Shown here: one piece after another, positions 50,350 through 62,723 of the stretch
How positions within the stretch are numbered: the first letter of the stretch is position 1
Layout of the letters: the number at the start of each line of letters is the position of its first letter
The notes under the pieces: generated by a model
Databases searched by the model: none
What the model saw: the letters and a program-made list of their open reading frames with translations, nothing else
Told to the model about the DNA's origin: nothing
Translations under genes and position numbers: made by a program
From: Epiperipatus broadwayi
Lineage: Eukaryota > Onychophora > Udeonychophora > Euonychophora > Peripatidae
Reading direction: 5' to 3'
Assembly (NCBI GenBank): GCA_028023455.1
Contig: JAQFVV010006425.1
Coordinates: forward strand, 930,001-994,000
Length of the DNA stretch: 64,000 bases

Positions 50350-50459
50350 ATTTAGTATAAAAACATTGGAACTCTATTACTTTTTAACTTTCTAGTATTG
50401 GCAGAATAAATAAAAATGTAAAACTAAATTATACTTTAACTTGACTGGACACTTATCAT

Positions 50460-50484
50460 TGATATATATATATATATATATATT
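50460..50484. repeat. (AT)n microsatellite
   Basis: A short perfect AT dinucleotide run precedes the dispersed repeat at 50495. Confidence 0.85.
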
Positions 50485-50494
50485 GTGATAGTGA

Positions 50495-50650
50495 TGGTGA
50501 TGATTGAATCCCATCACAAGCTTTGGTCAGCTCGCACTGTATGTGTTAATTTAAGGGTTATTTAAATAATAAAATTTGAAAGGTAAAATGTAATTTAAAA
50601 ACAAAAGAATACGTTTGTAGGTCATACACACATACTTATAATTTATCTAT
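50495..50650 (+). repeat. Dispersed repeat next to an RTE 3' end (partner at 57560-57715)
   Basis: Shared blocks with the partner: TTGGTCAGCTCGCACTGTAT versus TTGGTCAGCTAGCACTGTAG, then TTAAAAACAAAA, then a GTTTGTRGG block. Both lie on the 3' side of RTE copies, here directly abutting and at the partner about 200 bp away. Confidence 0.65.
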
Positions 50651-50651
50651 G

Positions 50652-53213
50652 CATCATCATCATAATTGTTAACCATTATCGTATTTACAGCAAGATAACA
50701 GTCTCTCCAAGTTCATTCCATCTTCTCTGATCTCTAGCCTCTTTTCTCCACACTATTCCTGCACACTTTCTTATTTCATCCATCCATCTCACATGTGGTC
50801 TCTTTCTCAGTCTTCCACAATCTCTTGAAATTCAGTTTAAAATTTCAATTGTCCATCTATCATTATCTCTTCTAGCATTATGTCCAGATCAACTCTACTT
50901 TAATCTTTTAATTATTTCAACGATGTCAGTAATCCCCATTTGTTCTCTTACTCATATATTGTGTTTTGGATCTCTTCTTGATACTCTTAACACACATCTC
51001 TCCATACTTATTTAAGTTGTCTGAAGTCTCTGTATTGTTCTTCTATTAAGTGTCCAAGTCTCAGATCCATAAATAAGAACTGGTAAAACACATTTATTAA
51101 AAATCTTCATTTTCAACATGTAGGCATATTTCCTTTTAGTATTAAGTTATTTCTATCAAAAGCACTCAAATCAAGTTTAATTCTATGACTACTTTTATCC
51201 ATTATGTTTCCATCTGTAGTAATAATCTGATCAAGGAATTTGTTGTTATTAACTTTTTTAACTCATCATAATCAATCTTTATTTTCATTTTTTGGAAAAA
51301 TCTATTTACCTTTAATTCTACATTCTTATTTTCATCTGATAATTCTTGCAGCATCTTTTAAAGCTCTGAAGCATTATTTGCAACAACAACTACATCATCC
51401 GCAAAATGACTTAAATAATCTCCATTTACTTTTACTTTTTTAGTTTCCCCTTTAATCTACGAAATACTTCTTTTAGCACTGCTGTAAAATGTTTTGGACA
51501 TATGGAGTCACCCTGTCTTATGCCCTTTTCAACATTAACTTTCATAGTATCATTATATAACATAATTGTTGCTGTTGCATTTTTATAAATATTCTTCAGA
51601 ATATGACAATATCCTGGGTCTATACTTTGTTTATTCTATGCTTTAATAACTGAATAAATGCTTATAAAATCAAATGTGCTTTTCATAATTTACAAATCCA
51701 AAGCATAATGGTAATTTATATTTATTGGTCCTTTCTATAATTTCTCTCAATAATTGATATTATCTACTGTACTAAAACCACTTTTACATCCAGCTTGTTC
51801 TCTTGGTTGATGGAAATCCAATGTTCTCTGTAGATGAGTTGTAATTATCTTGGTAAAAATTTTGTATAAAACTGGTAAAAGGCTGATGGGTCTGTAATTT
51901 CTAATATCTTTTTATCACATTTTTTTAAATATTACTATGAATATTGCATTCTTCCAATCATCTGGTACATCTTTATCATTTAGACATTTTGAATATAGCT
52001 TTGCCAAAACATGTTCTATTTCTTTACCTGCTTCTTTTAATATATCAATTATAATTCCATCATTACCTGAAGATTTTTTCCCCACAAATTTAATTGTATG
52101 TCTCACTTCTTCATTTAAAATTCTGGGCAATTCAGAAGATATAATAAATGTAGGAGTTTCTTTTTCTTTATTACTATATAATTCTTGATAGAACTCTTCT
52201 ACCAATTTCATGATGTCATCTCTCTTTTTAGTAATAGTTCAATCATTTGTTCTTATTGCAGATATAAATTTCCTATCAATACCAAAATGAACTTTTACAC
52301 TTTTCAAACTTTTATTCTCTTCTATAGATTTTCTTGCTAGTTCCTAATTATACTTTCTTATATCATTATCAACACTTTTTCACACCATATTACAAAATTT
52401 GAGATATTCAATCCTTTTTAATGCATCATTTTATATACCTTCATATTTCTTTTTTCTTCATAAATTCCCTAGTCTCAGTAGAAATTTTATTAATCAATTG
52501 TTGCTTTTTTCTAACAGCTATCTTTGTTGTAGTTTTTACAAGTGCATCATTTATTTTCTTATTAATTTCATTCAAATCTGAATCTTATTCAAAATCTACT
52601 AATACTTGAAACTGATTTGTAAGTTCTAATTTAAATTCATTAGAATATTTCTGAAGATTAGGAATATCAACTGTAGATATTGTTTTTCTTAATAATATTT
52701 GTCTCTCTAGTTTTGCATTAACATGTATCTTACATCTTATTAATCGATGAATCACTTTCTGTGTTGAGTTTATTAAAAATATTACAATCTTGAAATATGT
52801 ATTTTCTGTTAGTCAAAATATAATCCAATTCTGCTGTCCTTTTATTTGGATGCTTCCATGTACATTTCCTTTTAACATTTTTGTCAAAAAAAATTCATAT
52901 TATAAAGTTTTTCTTTTTCTGCAAACCAATAAATCTATGTTCTTTCTCATTTCTATTATCATAACCAAATTTACCTACAGTACTTTTATCTTTCTTTTTT
53001 TTTTTTTTTTTTTTTACCAATTCTAGCATTAAGGTTTTCTATAACAATTTTACAATGTTGTTTAGTCTGATCAAAACCCTTTTGCACATCCATATAAAAA
53101 TCTTCTACTACTTCATCACTATGAGAACTTGTTGGGGCATAATCCTGACTTATTTCCATTTGGTTTCAGCTATTAAGTTGAATAACTAATATTGCTACTA
53201 TGTCTGATACACC
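50652..53213 (-). mobile_element. 5'-truncated RTE-like LINE, about 2.56 kb, decayed
   Basis: A minus-strand copy that keeps all of the RT and the last third of the endonuclease. Its FADDVVVV box (about 51390) is the only intact FADD among the RTE copies here, although two residues just before it (Leu-Asp) are lost. The N-terminal RT region survives as an open frame at 51915-52211 (KLVEEFYQELYSNKE, then SSGNDGIIIDILKEAG). Many stops and indels occur elsewhere. Alignment to the complete copy ends at about 53213 inside the endonuclease. A 22-base T run (52994-53015) interrupts it. Confidence 0.85.
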
Positions 53214-54046
53214 AATAATTTATTTATGTAGGTAGTACAATATAGGCATAATGTAATTTATTGATATTTCAATGTTAATATAACACACACATATATAAGC
53301 ATGCAAACATTCCTGTATAATAATATAAAAGTAACATATTTGAATTTTCAATAAAAAAATCAATTCATTCTAATAAGACATACATAATGACTTATTTTAA
53401 CATATATGGGCACCCATGCAAGTATATGTTCACATTGGCATTTATACCCATATAATATTTTATTTGCTAACAATATTGTTTTAATCCATATATCCATATA
53501 ATATTTTCACAAGACATAATTAATGCAACATTAAAAATATACATAAAATTAATGCATAAATAAATGCATATTCCAATTTGAAATGAAATATGTGGTACAA
53601 ATTTTAAATATTCTTATCAATGGACTTATTAGTACATTATTTTAAATTGTAAGTAAAACTTTTTAAAAGGTAGCATTATCTTTAAATTCTATTTGAAAAT
53701 ACTTTCAAAACTCTTTGGCTTTTGTTTATTCATTTACAATATTTAAGAAAGATTTTCAAATTTATCTTTCTAATTGCAAAATAAAATTATTTATAAATAT
53801 TGAGTGGAAGAAATCATCTGGAGTCAAACTGATCATTTATTCTTATTTCCTTCCCACAATTTTTTATATGGATAATATATTCACAAGTTAGTTATTCTTA
53901 AAACTTATAAATTAAATATTTAACTTTAACTGCAATGTTAAGTATTTGAAATGTCATTTTCAAAAAATATATTCTACTCATCAGATAATTTCTGTCCATG
54001 AACTAAATCTCATCTATGCCCTTAATATATACAACTGCAGTAACCT
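53214..54046. other. AT-rich noncoding stretch
   Basis: No gene or repeat recognised between the two RTE pieces. Confidence 0.35.
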
Positions 54047-54262
54047 CATCTTATAGATATAATTGTTTTACCAATACCAAAATGTTGTTTTACACTCTTG
54101 AGACTGTTATTCTTTTATATAGATTTCCTTGCCTCTTCACCATTATAATTTTTTTTATCATTAACAACTTTTTTCCACCCCATTTTATAAAATTTCAGTT
54201 ATTTAATTCTTCTTAATGCATCACTTTTATATATATTCTTTATGTTCATTTTTTTCTATGCT
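54047..54262 (-). mobile_element. Internal RTE-like LINE fragment
   Basis: It matches 59565-59775 of the complete copy, the N-terminal part of ORF2 between endonuclease and RT. The landmark is the perfect block ACCAATACCAAAATGTTGTT at 54071. It lacks both element ends, so it is a leftover from deletion or rearrangement, not a simple 5'-truncated insertion. Confidence 0.75.
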
Positions 54263-54944
54263 TCTTTGCATATAGAAAAAACAGCATATGTATAAATCAT
54301 AGCACAATAGCCTCTCAGTAAGATGGCTTATTTTATTCATATAGGTTGTCAAATAGTAGACTGGCTTATTAACATTTTCATAAAAAATATATATCAGGTA
54401 AATGTTGGCAACCAGTCATCTTCATTCATTCTCTATACTTTAATAGACTGCAGGCAGGCAAGAATAAACACATATGAGCTATGAATCACAAAAAAAGTTA
54501 TCCATTTTTGTCAATATAATTCAATATCAACCATCAAGAAACTAGCAACTAGGTTTGCACTCCATATCTGCCTTAAGTTATATCTTCATCATGCCCACTT
54601 TTTCTTTCAAGCCCACATTTTATCTTGATTAAAAAAACACGACAACTTTTTAATTCACATTAATCAAACCAATTGTTATCTAGAAATTTTTTTTTTAATA
54701 ATTGAAACCAAATCAGATTGTAGAATTTAAAATCAAAGTATATTATAATAATTTTATCAAAAATTGTTTTAAATACAAAATAATTCTTACTTAATCTAAT
54801 TAAAAATAGACAAGGATTTTATAACTGTTATTTGTTATAAAATGAAAACAATCTAGTTTTAGATTTTTTTCTTAATTATCAAAATCAGAATTAAATAATA
54901 CATCAAATAATCATTTTTTATGCACAATAATTTAATAGTAAAAA
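54263..54944. other. AT-rich noncoding stretch
   Basis: No feature recognised. Confidence 0.35.
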
Positions 54945-55815
54945 AGTCAAGTCATACATCACATGACTTAACATAATAAGATTGTACTGCAAATATATTA
55001 AAATGTGTGTGCAAATAGCTTTAAACAAGCTTTTCCAATAAATATCAGAAGAGAAAGCATTTAAAACCTCTATCAAGAATTATTCCTATCCCCATAAACT
55101 GATGGCTACCATCAGTGAGGCACTAAGCTATTCAGACACTAGACTTAAAATACCAACTCAACCATAGAATTTTATCTAATACTTAACTATTAAGTAGAAA
55201 ATCTGAAATTTTCAGACATCTATATGTCTTCAAATCCAGCTACCTGACTTAAATAGCTATATGGGCCTGAATAATTTTCAGCTGCAGCATATATTAATAG
55301 CCTTGTCAACATAACATCACCAAAGCCTCTAAAGTAAAACTATAACAATAAGAAAGTCAACTCATGCATCATGTGACTTAACTTAATAAGTTTATAAGTG
55401 TAATAAAATAAATGTTCTAATAGCTCTAAACAAACTTTTCTGATAAATGCTATTATAGTTTTGCTTTTGATATTTTGGCTATGTTATATTGCTAAGGCTA
55501 TTAATATATGGTGCTGATGAAAATTATTCGGACTCATATAGCTATTTACATTAGATAGTTGGATTTGACAACATATAGTTGTGTGAAAATTTCAGATTTT
55601 TTACTTAATAGTTAAGTATTAGATAAATGTTGCAATTGAGTTGGTATTTTAGATCTGGTGTTTGAATATCTTAGAACCTCACTGACACTAGCCATCAGCT
55701 TGAAACATGTTTGGAGATAAGGATAACTCTAGATAGAGATTTTAAATCTTTCTCTTCTAGCATTTTATCAGAAAAGCTTGTTTAGAGCTATTAGTACACT
55801 CATTTTATTGCACAA
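54945..55815. repeat. Large inverted repeat built from three partial copies of one repeat
   Basis: A unit of about 400 bp (54945-55350) is followed by a second direct but truncated start (55355-55455) and then a diverged reverse-complement copy (about 55446-55815). Anchor blocks: CATGACTTAAC versus TGTGACTTAAC at the two starts, and ATCTAATACTTAACTATTAA (55169) against TTAATAGTTAAGTATTAGAT (55604). No coding sequence was recognised. It may be a fold-back transposon or nested copies of an unknown family. Confidence 0.75.
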
Positions 55816-57559
55816 TAATTTATAATAATTTTAAATATCAAATATTAGACACAAAAGTGGAAAATGTCCAAGAAAAGCAAGAGAGCTTAAAACTGGAATT
55901 GAAAAATGTATAAGAAAATCAACAAAACTTAGTTGTAAAAGTTCAGATGGTCGTTGAAAAGAAACAAAGACTAGATGTAGAAATCCTAATTGTTGAAAAG
56001 CAGCTAAACATAAAGACAGAACATCTATATGACTGTTGAAAAAGTACAACAGATTGAGAAAAAGTTTATACATGTGCAACAAAATATGAAGCTTCCAAAT
56101 GTCAATAAGATGCCATAAAAATGATAATAATATGAAAAAAAAAACATTTATAAACTACAAAGGGTTAAATTAGTAAGAATAGAGCAAATAGGATTAGCAA
56201 AGATGAAAATACATGAGATAGAATATGAAGAGGCAAGATGAGTTTATAAAACATTAGTTTTAGAATTTATGGAATCAAAAATAGTTAAAAAGATCACTGT
56301 GGGAAAAGCAAAGAAAAAATATGTATTTATAAGAAAGAAAACTAAATATTTATTCCAATGAAAGAATATGAATCATAACCAAGTAATGGACAAAGAAATT
56401 TTTTCATACCAAATAATGATATTTTCAGTAATATAAAATGCCTAAAGAAATGGAAGGTTTGATATCTGTGTGAATAAGGAAGGCTAACTCTCGTCATTGA
56501 CCCAGTATGTGTTAAATGAACTAAAATTTTAATAGAAATAAAATTATCTTTAGAAAATGAGTCAACCAATAAATTTAACGTGATCTATTCATTTGAAAAA
56601 GATTTAATTTTTTTTTTTTGTTTCAGCCAAGAAATGAATAAAAATAGTTAATATTGCTTTAACTGTTGATGAGATGATAAAAAATTGAGTCAACACATCC
56701 ATAGTAGAGGCAAGTTATTGAGTGTTAAAACCAATTTGGTAATCAAATAAATCTGGTATTTTGTAGAGAATAACAGTGAACATTGCAACTAGATATTTAT
56801 TTATAGATATATTGTAAATATAACCAACTAGAATGTATGTTGATTTAATTGCTGTTAATCACAATTCACTATATGAAACTATGATACAAGCTGGTAATTT
56901 AAAAAAAACAGTTGTGGATTGTTGATATTTTTATAGTACAGAATAAATGAAGACCTTAGAGATGGTTAGACAACTTATTGTATTGCTAATATTCTGGAGT
57001 ACTATTGCAAGTTTTGTACTCATTGTACTGAGTCAGTTTAATTATCATAATCTAAGATGAGGTTTCAATTGTGATTAAATTTTCATCACAATCCCATGTG
57101 ACCACAGAGAAGGTTGACTTGGTTATGGATTGGTTACTGATAAATCATTTGCCCTGTTGTTGCTAAATGAAGCACTAACCCTCAGATTATCTATGAGTAT
57201 TGTTTTCATCTATTTTATGAGGATGTGGAGGCACATAAGGCTTTACTGCTATAGTGATCATTTGAGTCTGATTGAAATGAGCATATTGGGCATAGTTATT
57301 AGTTTCTTCTGTCTGAAGAAATGAGCTGGTAGAATGGATTGGAATACAACCTGATAGATAAATCATCCAGCAAACTAAAAAAGTCTTTAAAATTTGTTCC
57401 ATTCAGGATGACTCATCATAATATTCTTAGGTAAATAAATTAGGGGAATCACAAAAATTGAAAATAATTGTGATGATGGTGAAGACCATGAAAATTGTTA
57501 TCATACATTTCAGGACTTCATCAATGAGAGGGATTGAAATGATAATGATGGTTATCAAA
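55816..57559. other. Noncoding stretch with a possible coiled-coil relic
   Basis: On the plus strand at about 55850-56040, a broken frame reads as repeated Lys/Glu/Gln/Val-rich segments (KVENVQEKQESLKLEL, then VVEKKQRLDVE). This resembles the coiled-coil N-terminus of a retrotransposon Gag or another structural ORF. Stops interrupt it, and no capsid, protease or RT signature follows. I leave it unassigned. Confidence 0.3.
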
Positions 57560-57715
57560 CCTATCAAAAACATTGGTCAGCTAGCACTGTAGATGTTAAT
57601 TCAAGAGTTTAATTCAAGAGTTATTTGAATAATATGATTTGAATGGAAAAATGTATTTTAAAAACAAAAAGATATGTGTTTGTGGGCAATATATACATAT
57701 TTGTATTTTATTTAT
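57560..57715 (+). repeat. Dispersed repeat, partner of 50495-50650
   Basis: It carries the same blocks as the partner, with an extra internal duplication (AATTCAAGAGTT twice at 57599-57622). Noncoding. Confidence 0.6.
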
Positions 57716-57938
57716 ATAGATAGTACTATATACATTTCTTTGAGATATTTTAATTTTTTATTTTGTTATATAAATTAAGAGAGAAAAAAACTGATTAAAA
57801 CTTATGTTTGTAAGTACATTTATATATAAGTAATAGTAAGAATATTTCATTAATTTTCCTTGGTATAATTTTCAGCAAAATTAAACAATGCTAAATCTTA
57901 GTTTATGTTCAAATAATTTTTAAATATCATCATCATCA

Positions 57939-58306
57939 TCAACAACCATTATCAATCCACTGCAGGATGAAGGTCTCTCCAAGTTTAATCCATCTTCTCC
58001 GATCTTTAGCTTCTCTTCTCCACAACACCCCTGCACATTTTCTTATTTCACCCATCCATCTCACATGTGGTCTCTTTCTGGGTCTTTTACAATCTCTTGG
58101 AATCCAGTTTAAAATTTCAATTGTCCATCTATTATCATCTCTTCTAGAAATATGTCCAGCCCAACTCCATTTCAATCTTTTAATTTTTTTAATAAGGTCA
58201 GTAACACCTGTTTGTTGTCTTACCCATACATTGCATTTTCGATCTCTTCTTGTTACTCCCAACATACATCTCTCCATACTCCTTTGAGTGGTCTGAAGTC
58301 TCTGTA
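57939..58306 (-). pseudogene. RTE ORF2 C-terminal segment
   Basis: The RTE-specific tail after the RT: ERCMLGVTRRDRKCNVW, WSWAGHISRRDDNRWTIEI, RPHVRWMGEIRKCAG, and a final WIDNGC before the stop at 57939. It joins the RT frame only if one base missing near 58308-58311 is allowed for. The 50.65-kb copy keeps that extra T. The segment is found in RTE elements of many animals and has no known catalytic role. Confidence 0.82.
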
Positions 58307-59117
58307 TTGTCTTCCATTAAGTGTCCAAGTCTCAGATCCATAAGTAAGAACTGGTAAAACACATTTGTTAAAAACCATCCTTTTCAAACACATAGGCATA
58401 TTTCCTTTTAGTATCAAGTTATTTCTACCAAAAGCACTCCAACCAAGTTTAATTCTATGATTAATTTCCTCCATTATGTTTCCATCTGTATTAATAATCT
58501 GACCAAGGTATTTGTAACTGTTAACTTCTTCTAATTCTTCATAATCAATCTTTATTTTCATATTTTGAGCAAATCGATTAAACATTACTTTAGTCTTTTT
58601 AACATTTATCTTTAGTCCTACTTTTCTACTCTCATCTGCTAACTCCTGCAACATTTCCTGCAGCTCTGAAGCATTATTTGAAAAAACAACTACATCATCT
58701 GAGAAATCTAAATGACTTAAATACTCTCCATTTACTTTCACTCCTTTAGTTTCCCATTTTAATCCACAAAATACTTCTTGCAGTACTGCTGTAAAGAGTT
58801 TTGGAGATATGGAGTCACCTTGTCTTACACCTCTCTCAATGTTGATTTTTCCAGTATCATTATGTAATCTAATTGTTGCTGTTGCATTTTTATAAATATT
58901 CTTTAAAATATGACAATATCCTGGATCTATACCTTGATGATCCAATGCTTTAATCACTGAAGAAATGTGTATAGAATCGAATGCCTTTTCATAATCTACA
59001 AATCCAAAACATAATGACAACTCATATTCGTTTGTCCTTTCTATGACTTCTCTCAATACCTGGATATGATCTATTGTACTAAAACCACTTTTAAATCCAG
59101 CTTGTTCTCTTGGTTGG
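58307..59117 (-). pseudogene. RTE reverse transcriptase, catalytic core
   Basis: Motifs: FVDYEKAFDSI (first catalytic Asp), GVRQGDSISPKLFTAVL, HLDFSDDVVVF, GLKINVKKTKVM and SYKYLGQIINT, all diagnostic of the RTE clade. The active-site box is FSDD where FADD is usual; the Asp pair is kept. The frame is entered through a one-base insertion near 59116-59119 (the plus strand reads TTGGGTGGAAAT where the 51.8-kb copy has TTGATGGAAAT). Confidence 0.85.
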
Positions 59118-60001
59118 GTGGAAATCCAAAGTTCTCTGTAGACGAGTTGTAATTATCTTGATAAAATTTTTATATAAAACTGATAAAAGGCTGATAGGTC
59201 TGTAATTTCTAATATCTTCTTTATCACCTTTTTTAAATATTAATATTATTACTGCATTCTTCCAATCTTCCAGTACATCTTTATCATTTAGACATTTGGT
59301 ATATAACTTTGCTAAAATTGTTTCTATTTTTTCACCTGCTTCTTTTAATATATCAATTATAATTCCATCATTTCCTGAAGCCTTTCCTTTCTTCATACAC
59401 TTAATTGCATGTCTCACTTCTTCACTTAAAATTCTGGGCAATTCGGAAGATGTAATAGATATAAGAGGTACTTGTTCTTTATTACTATATAATTCTTGAT
59501 AAAAATCTTCTACCAATTTCATGATGTCATCTCTCTTTTTAGTAATAATTCCATCTTTTTTTCTTATTGCAGATATAAATTTCCTACCAATACCAAAATG
59601 TTGTTTAACATTTTTGAGACTTTTATTTTCTTCTACAGCTTTCCTTGCTATTTCACAGTTATACTTTCTTATATCATTTTCAACTCTTTTCCGTACCATT
59701 TTACAAAATTCGAGATATTCAATTCTTTTTAATACATCATTTTTGTATATCTTCATATTCCTTCTTTTCTTCATAAATTCTCTAGTCTCAGTAGAAATTT
59801 TATTAGTCAATTGCTGCTTTTTTCTACCAGCTATGTTTGTTGCAGTTTTTAAAAGTGTATCAGTTATTTTCATATTAATTTCATTCAAATCTGAATCATG
59901 TTCAAAATCTCCTAACACTTGAAACCTATTTGTAAGTTCTAATTTAAATTCATTAGAATGTTTCTGAAGATTAGGAATATCAACTGTAAATATTGTTTTT
60001 C
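59118..60001 (-). pseudogene. RTE ORF2 linker and RT N-terminal region
   Basis: It follows the endonuclease and precedes the RT fingers. It reads KLVEDFYQELYSNKE, then KGKASGNDGIIIDILKEAG (the RT block 1 area), then DWKNAVIILIFKKGD and NYRPISLLSVLYK. The frame is separated from the endonuclease by one extra base at about 60001-60005, which creates a TAG stop; the 52.7-kb copy lacks that base. The last residues after NYRPISLL run out of frame at the second insertion. Confidence 0.82.
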
Positions 60002-60900
60002 TATAATAATTTTTGTCTCTCTAGTTTTACATTAAAACGTAACTTACACCTTACTAATCGATGATCACTTCCTGTGTTAAATTTATTAAGAACATTACAA
60101 TCTTGAAATATGTATTTTCTGTTAGTCAAAATATAATCCAATTCTGCTGTACCTTCATTTGGATGCTTCCATGTCCATTTTCTTTTAACATTTTTCTCAA
60201 AAAATGAATTCATAATATAAAGTTTTTCTTTTTCTGCAAACTCCACAAGTCTATGTCCTCTCTCATTTCTATTACCATAACCAAAATTACCTACAGCAAT
60301 TTCATCTTTCATTTGTCTACCAATTCTAGCATTAAAGTCTCCCATAACAATTTTAAAATGTTGTTTACTCTGATCAAAAGCCTTTTGTACATCCATATAA
60401 TAATCTTCTACTACTTCATCACTATGAGAACTTGTTGGGGCATAAACCTGAATTATCTGCATTTGGTATCTGCTATTAAGTTGTATAACTAATCTTGCCA
60501 CTCTGTTTGATACACCATCAATCTCTACAATATTGTTCTTCCACTTTTTGTTTATAATGAATCCTACTCCACTTGTATTTCCAATATGTGTGCCTTTATA
60601 ATAGAGTATATGTCCACTTTTTAAATCAATTGTTTCTTCTCCTTTTCTTCTAACTTCAAAAAGTCCAATAATGTCCCATTTAATATAAGACAGTTCTTCA
60701 TCTAATTCTTGCAATCTTCCTTCACTTGAAAATGATCTGCAGTTGTAAGTACCTAAATAAAAAGTTGTCATCAAATGGCAGCCTGGGTCCACAATCAGGG
60801 GATTCTTAGCACCCTCTGCCTTCGACCACCAGCTGCTGCCTTGGTTGGTGACTTTACAGCCTCCTGGGAATAAAGGTCGTGCTTTATTTTTGTCTGTCAT
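60002..60900 (-). pseudogene. RTE APE endonuclease
   Basis: The N-terminal leader (MTDKNKARPLFPGG...) comes before LGTYNCRSF, where the Asn is the first active-site residue. Then come GLFEVRRKG with Glu, VYAPTSSHSDE, VMGDFNARIG with the catalytic Asp-Asn, WTWKHPNEGTAELDYILTNR, and GSDHRLV with the final Asp-His. All catalytic positions are present. Genome annotation pipelines often label this domain 'craniofacial development protein 2-like'. The ATG at 60900 is the first in frame and is well placed. Confidence 0.86.
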
Positions 60901-61200
60901 AATTGTATATATGTATTGGAAAAATATTTATCATTTACACAAACATTCATTCTGCCTTATCAGGCACTGAGAAGAAAGACCATGGTGTTTCTTGATCTTA
61001 AACTCAGAGGTAAAAAGTCAATAAACCACACTGGCTAATGCATGTTGATGAGCAGCCCATCCATGTTCGTATACTATATGAATAATCACATAGTAATAAC
61101 AGCTGCAATGACAAGAACATATGGAGTGGACATTAGGAATTTGCCCTGCTCGGTTCTTTTAAGGCCTCCAAGAGGAATCAAAGGGTCTTCTTTCAGTTAA
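60901..61200 (-). promoter_or_regulatory. Probable 5' UTR/promoter region of the RTE copy
   Basis: About 300 bp upstream of the endonuclease ATG, clearly less AT-rich than the flanking DNA, up to about 61200 where AT-rich sequence resumes. RTE elements carry an internal promoter here. No specific element can be pinned down by eye. The exact 5' end is uncertain because no second copy reaches this far. Confidence 0.5.
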
Positions 61201-62029
61201 TTAGAGTTTAATTTGCACATGATATTATAAATATTTCTTGTAATTCCTTTTTGAAAATAAAAGATTTATGTGCGAGCTGATTAGGGGAAAATTTTTTTTT
61301 TTCTTTTGTGTGATTACTATAAAGATGGGATTTGTTGAAAATACAGTGAGTGGTACAGCATAATCAGTGGCACAGAAGACAATAGATAACTGAGACAAAA
61401 TAAATTATTGGAGAATTGTTTGAAGCTGTTTATAAAACATTGGATAAGAATTTGAACTTGACAATTAAATAATATAAAGTAGAAGCTACCTTTTGGTTTT
61501 AAGTTTTTTATGATGACGACTCAGTAAAAGAAAGAAAAAACTAATGTTGTAAAGAAACAGAATGGTATAAAAGTTCATGAGATACACCAGATCTAATCAT
61601 TGAGTAGCTATCATGTGATCGATAGTTTGTTCTGTAAAAACCTGCCTATCATAAGAAAGAAGTCACATATGAAAAGAGTAGCAGAAATCAAAATCATCTT
61701 TACCTCCTGTACATTAGCTCAGCATCTTTAAACAAAATTGTTGTTAGAAAAAACAAAGAATGTTTTGTTTTTTTAAGAAGAACAAAGGGAAAATATCACA
61801 AAATCCAGTATTATGTACTGACTGGTATGGATATGTATTGCAGAAATATTACAGAAAACAAAAAAATTTGTTCATGGCTTTGACTGCTCTAAAACTGCTA
61901 ATTTTTATGTTATCATAACAAATTTATGGTCATTTTAATGAGTAAAGTGTACCATATGATGATGCCATCTCTATAATTATTTTACAAGTAAAAAATCAAT
62001 AATATTTAAATTCAAAGTTATAACAATGG
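61201..62029. other. AT-rich noncoding stretch
   Basis: No feature recognised. Confidence 0.35.
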
Positions 62030-62500
62030 GAGAAGATGGGCTTTCCAATGTGCTGATTGATTCTTTCTCATTTTCAACAAAAGAGAGTGCTTGTCAACAA
62101 TTTTGACAGGTTTAAGTTCTTTGTTTTGATTTTCAAAATGAAACTGACTGTTTTAGAGTATTTCTTTAGTATTTTTTACATATTATAAATTATTTTCATA
62201 AAATATGCTGAAAATAAAATTATTTTAAAAGAATAGTTAAGATTTTAGTAAAAAATTCATTTTTACATGAAAGTAAATTGAGAAAGAAATCAATGATGTA
62301 GACTGCATTTTCTTAATAGGTTCGTTTTATGTTTTCTGCTATAGATTATTTTTATTAATTATAAATAGAAATTTATTTTTGAAAAAAAAACTATTGTTTG
62401 CTCTAATAATCTGGCAAATTATTAATTTGCTTTTTACAAATGAAACTAAAATGAATATAATATTAAAAGACAAATATATTTTTTACTGCTGATTCTGTAA
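62030..62500 (-). repeat. Dispersed repeat, copy B (inverted partner at 16.2 kb)
   Basis: The reverse complement matches 16180-16610 along its whole length, with indels. The copy starts near GTGCTGATTGATT (62050) and runs past TTTGCTTTTTACAAATGAAAC (62429). Copy B has an extra segment around 62285-62325 relative to copy A. Confidence 0.65.
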
Positions 62501-62723
62501 TTGACCAATCAAAAGTTGTCACTTGGCCATTAAGAATTTGTACCAGTTTAAAGATTAAATCTCAATTTTAAAATTTCATTCTAACTTGATAAAGTTCAAA
62601 ACAAATAACTGATTTTTCAACTTCAAGGAAAGCATTTAACAAGAAAATACTGAATACCATTGCATAATTAAATTACTTTAGTTTTTTTCAACAATCTCTG
62701 TATTTCTAATATTGTTCTATATT

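Larger units (their letters stand above)
57925..61200 (-). mobile_element. Complete-length RTE-like LINE with three single-base frameshifts
   Basis: About 3.28 kb, the usual size of RTE-clade elements. It has a GC-richer 5' region (60901-about 61200), APE endonuclease, RT, C-terminal segment and an (ATG)n-type 3' end (ATCATCATCATCATC at 57928). RTE elements use one long ORF. Here it is split by one-base changes near 60002, 59117 and 58309, each revealed by other RTE copies in the window that keep the original spacing. There are no other disabling lesions that I can see, so it is probably the youngest RTE copy here. Confidence 0.88.

Noticed and set aside
57130-57402. Overlapping 64- and 71-codon frames on opposite strands
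   Set aside because: No motif, no repeat partner and no coding bias on either strand.
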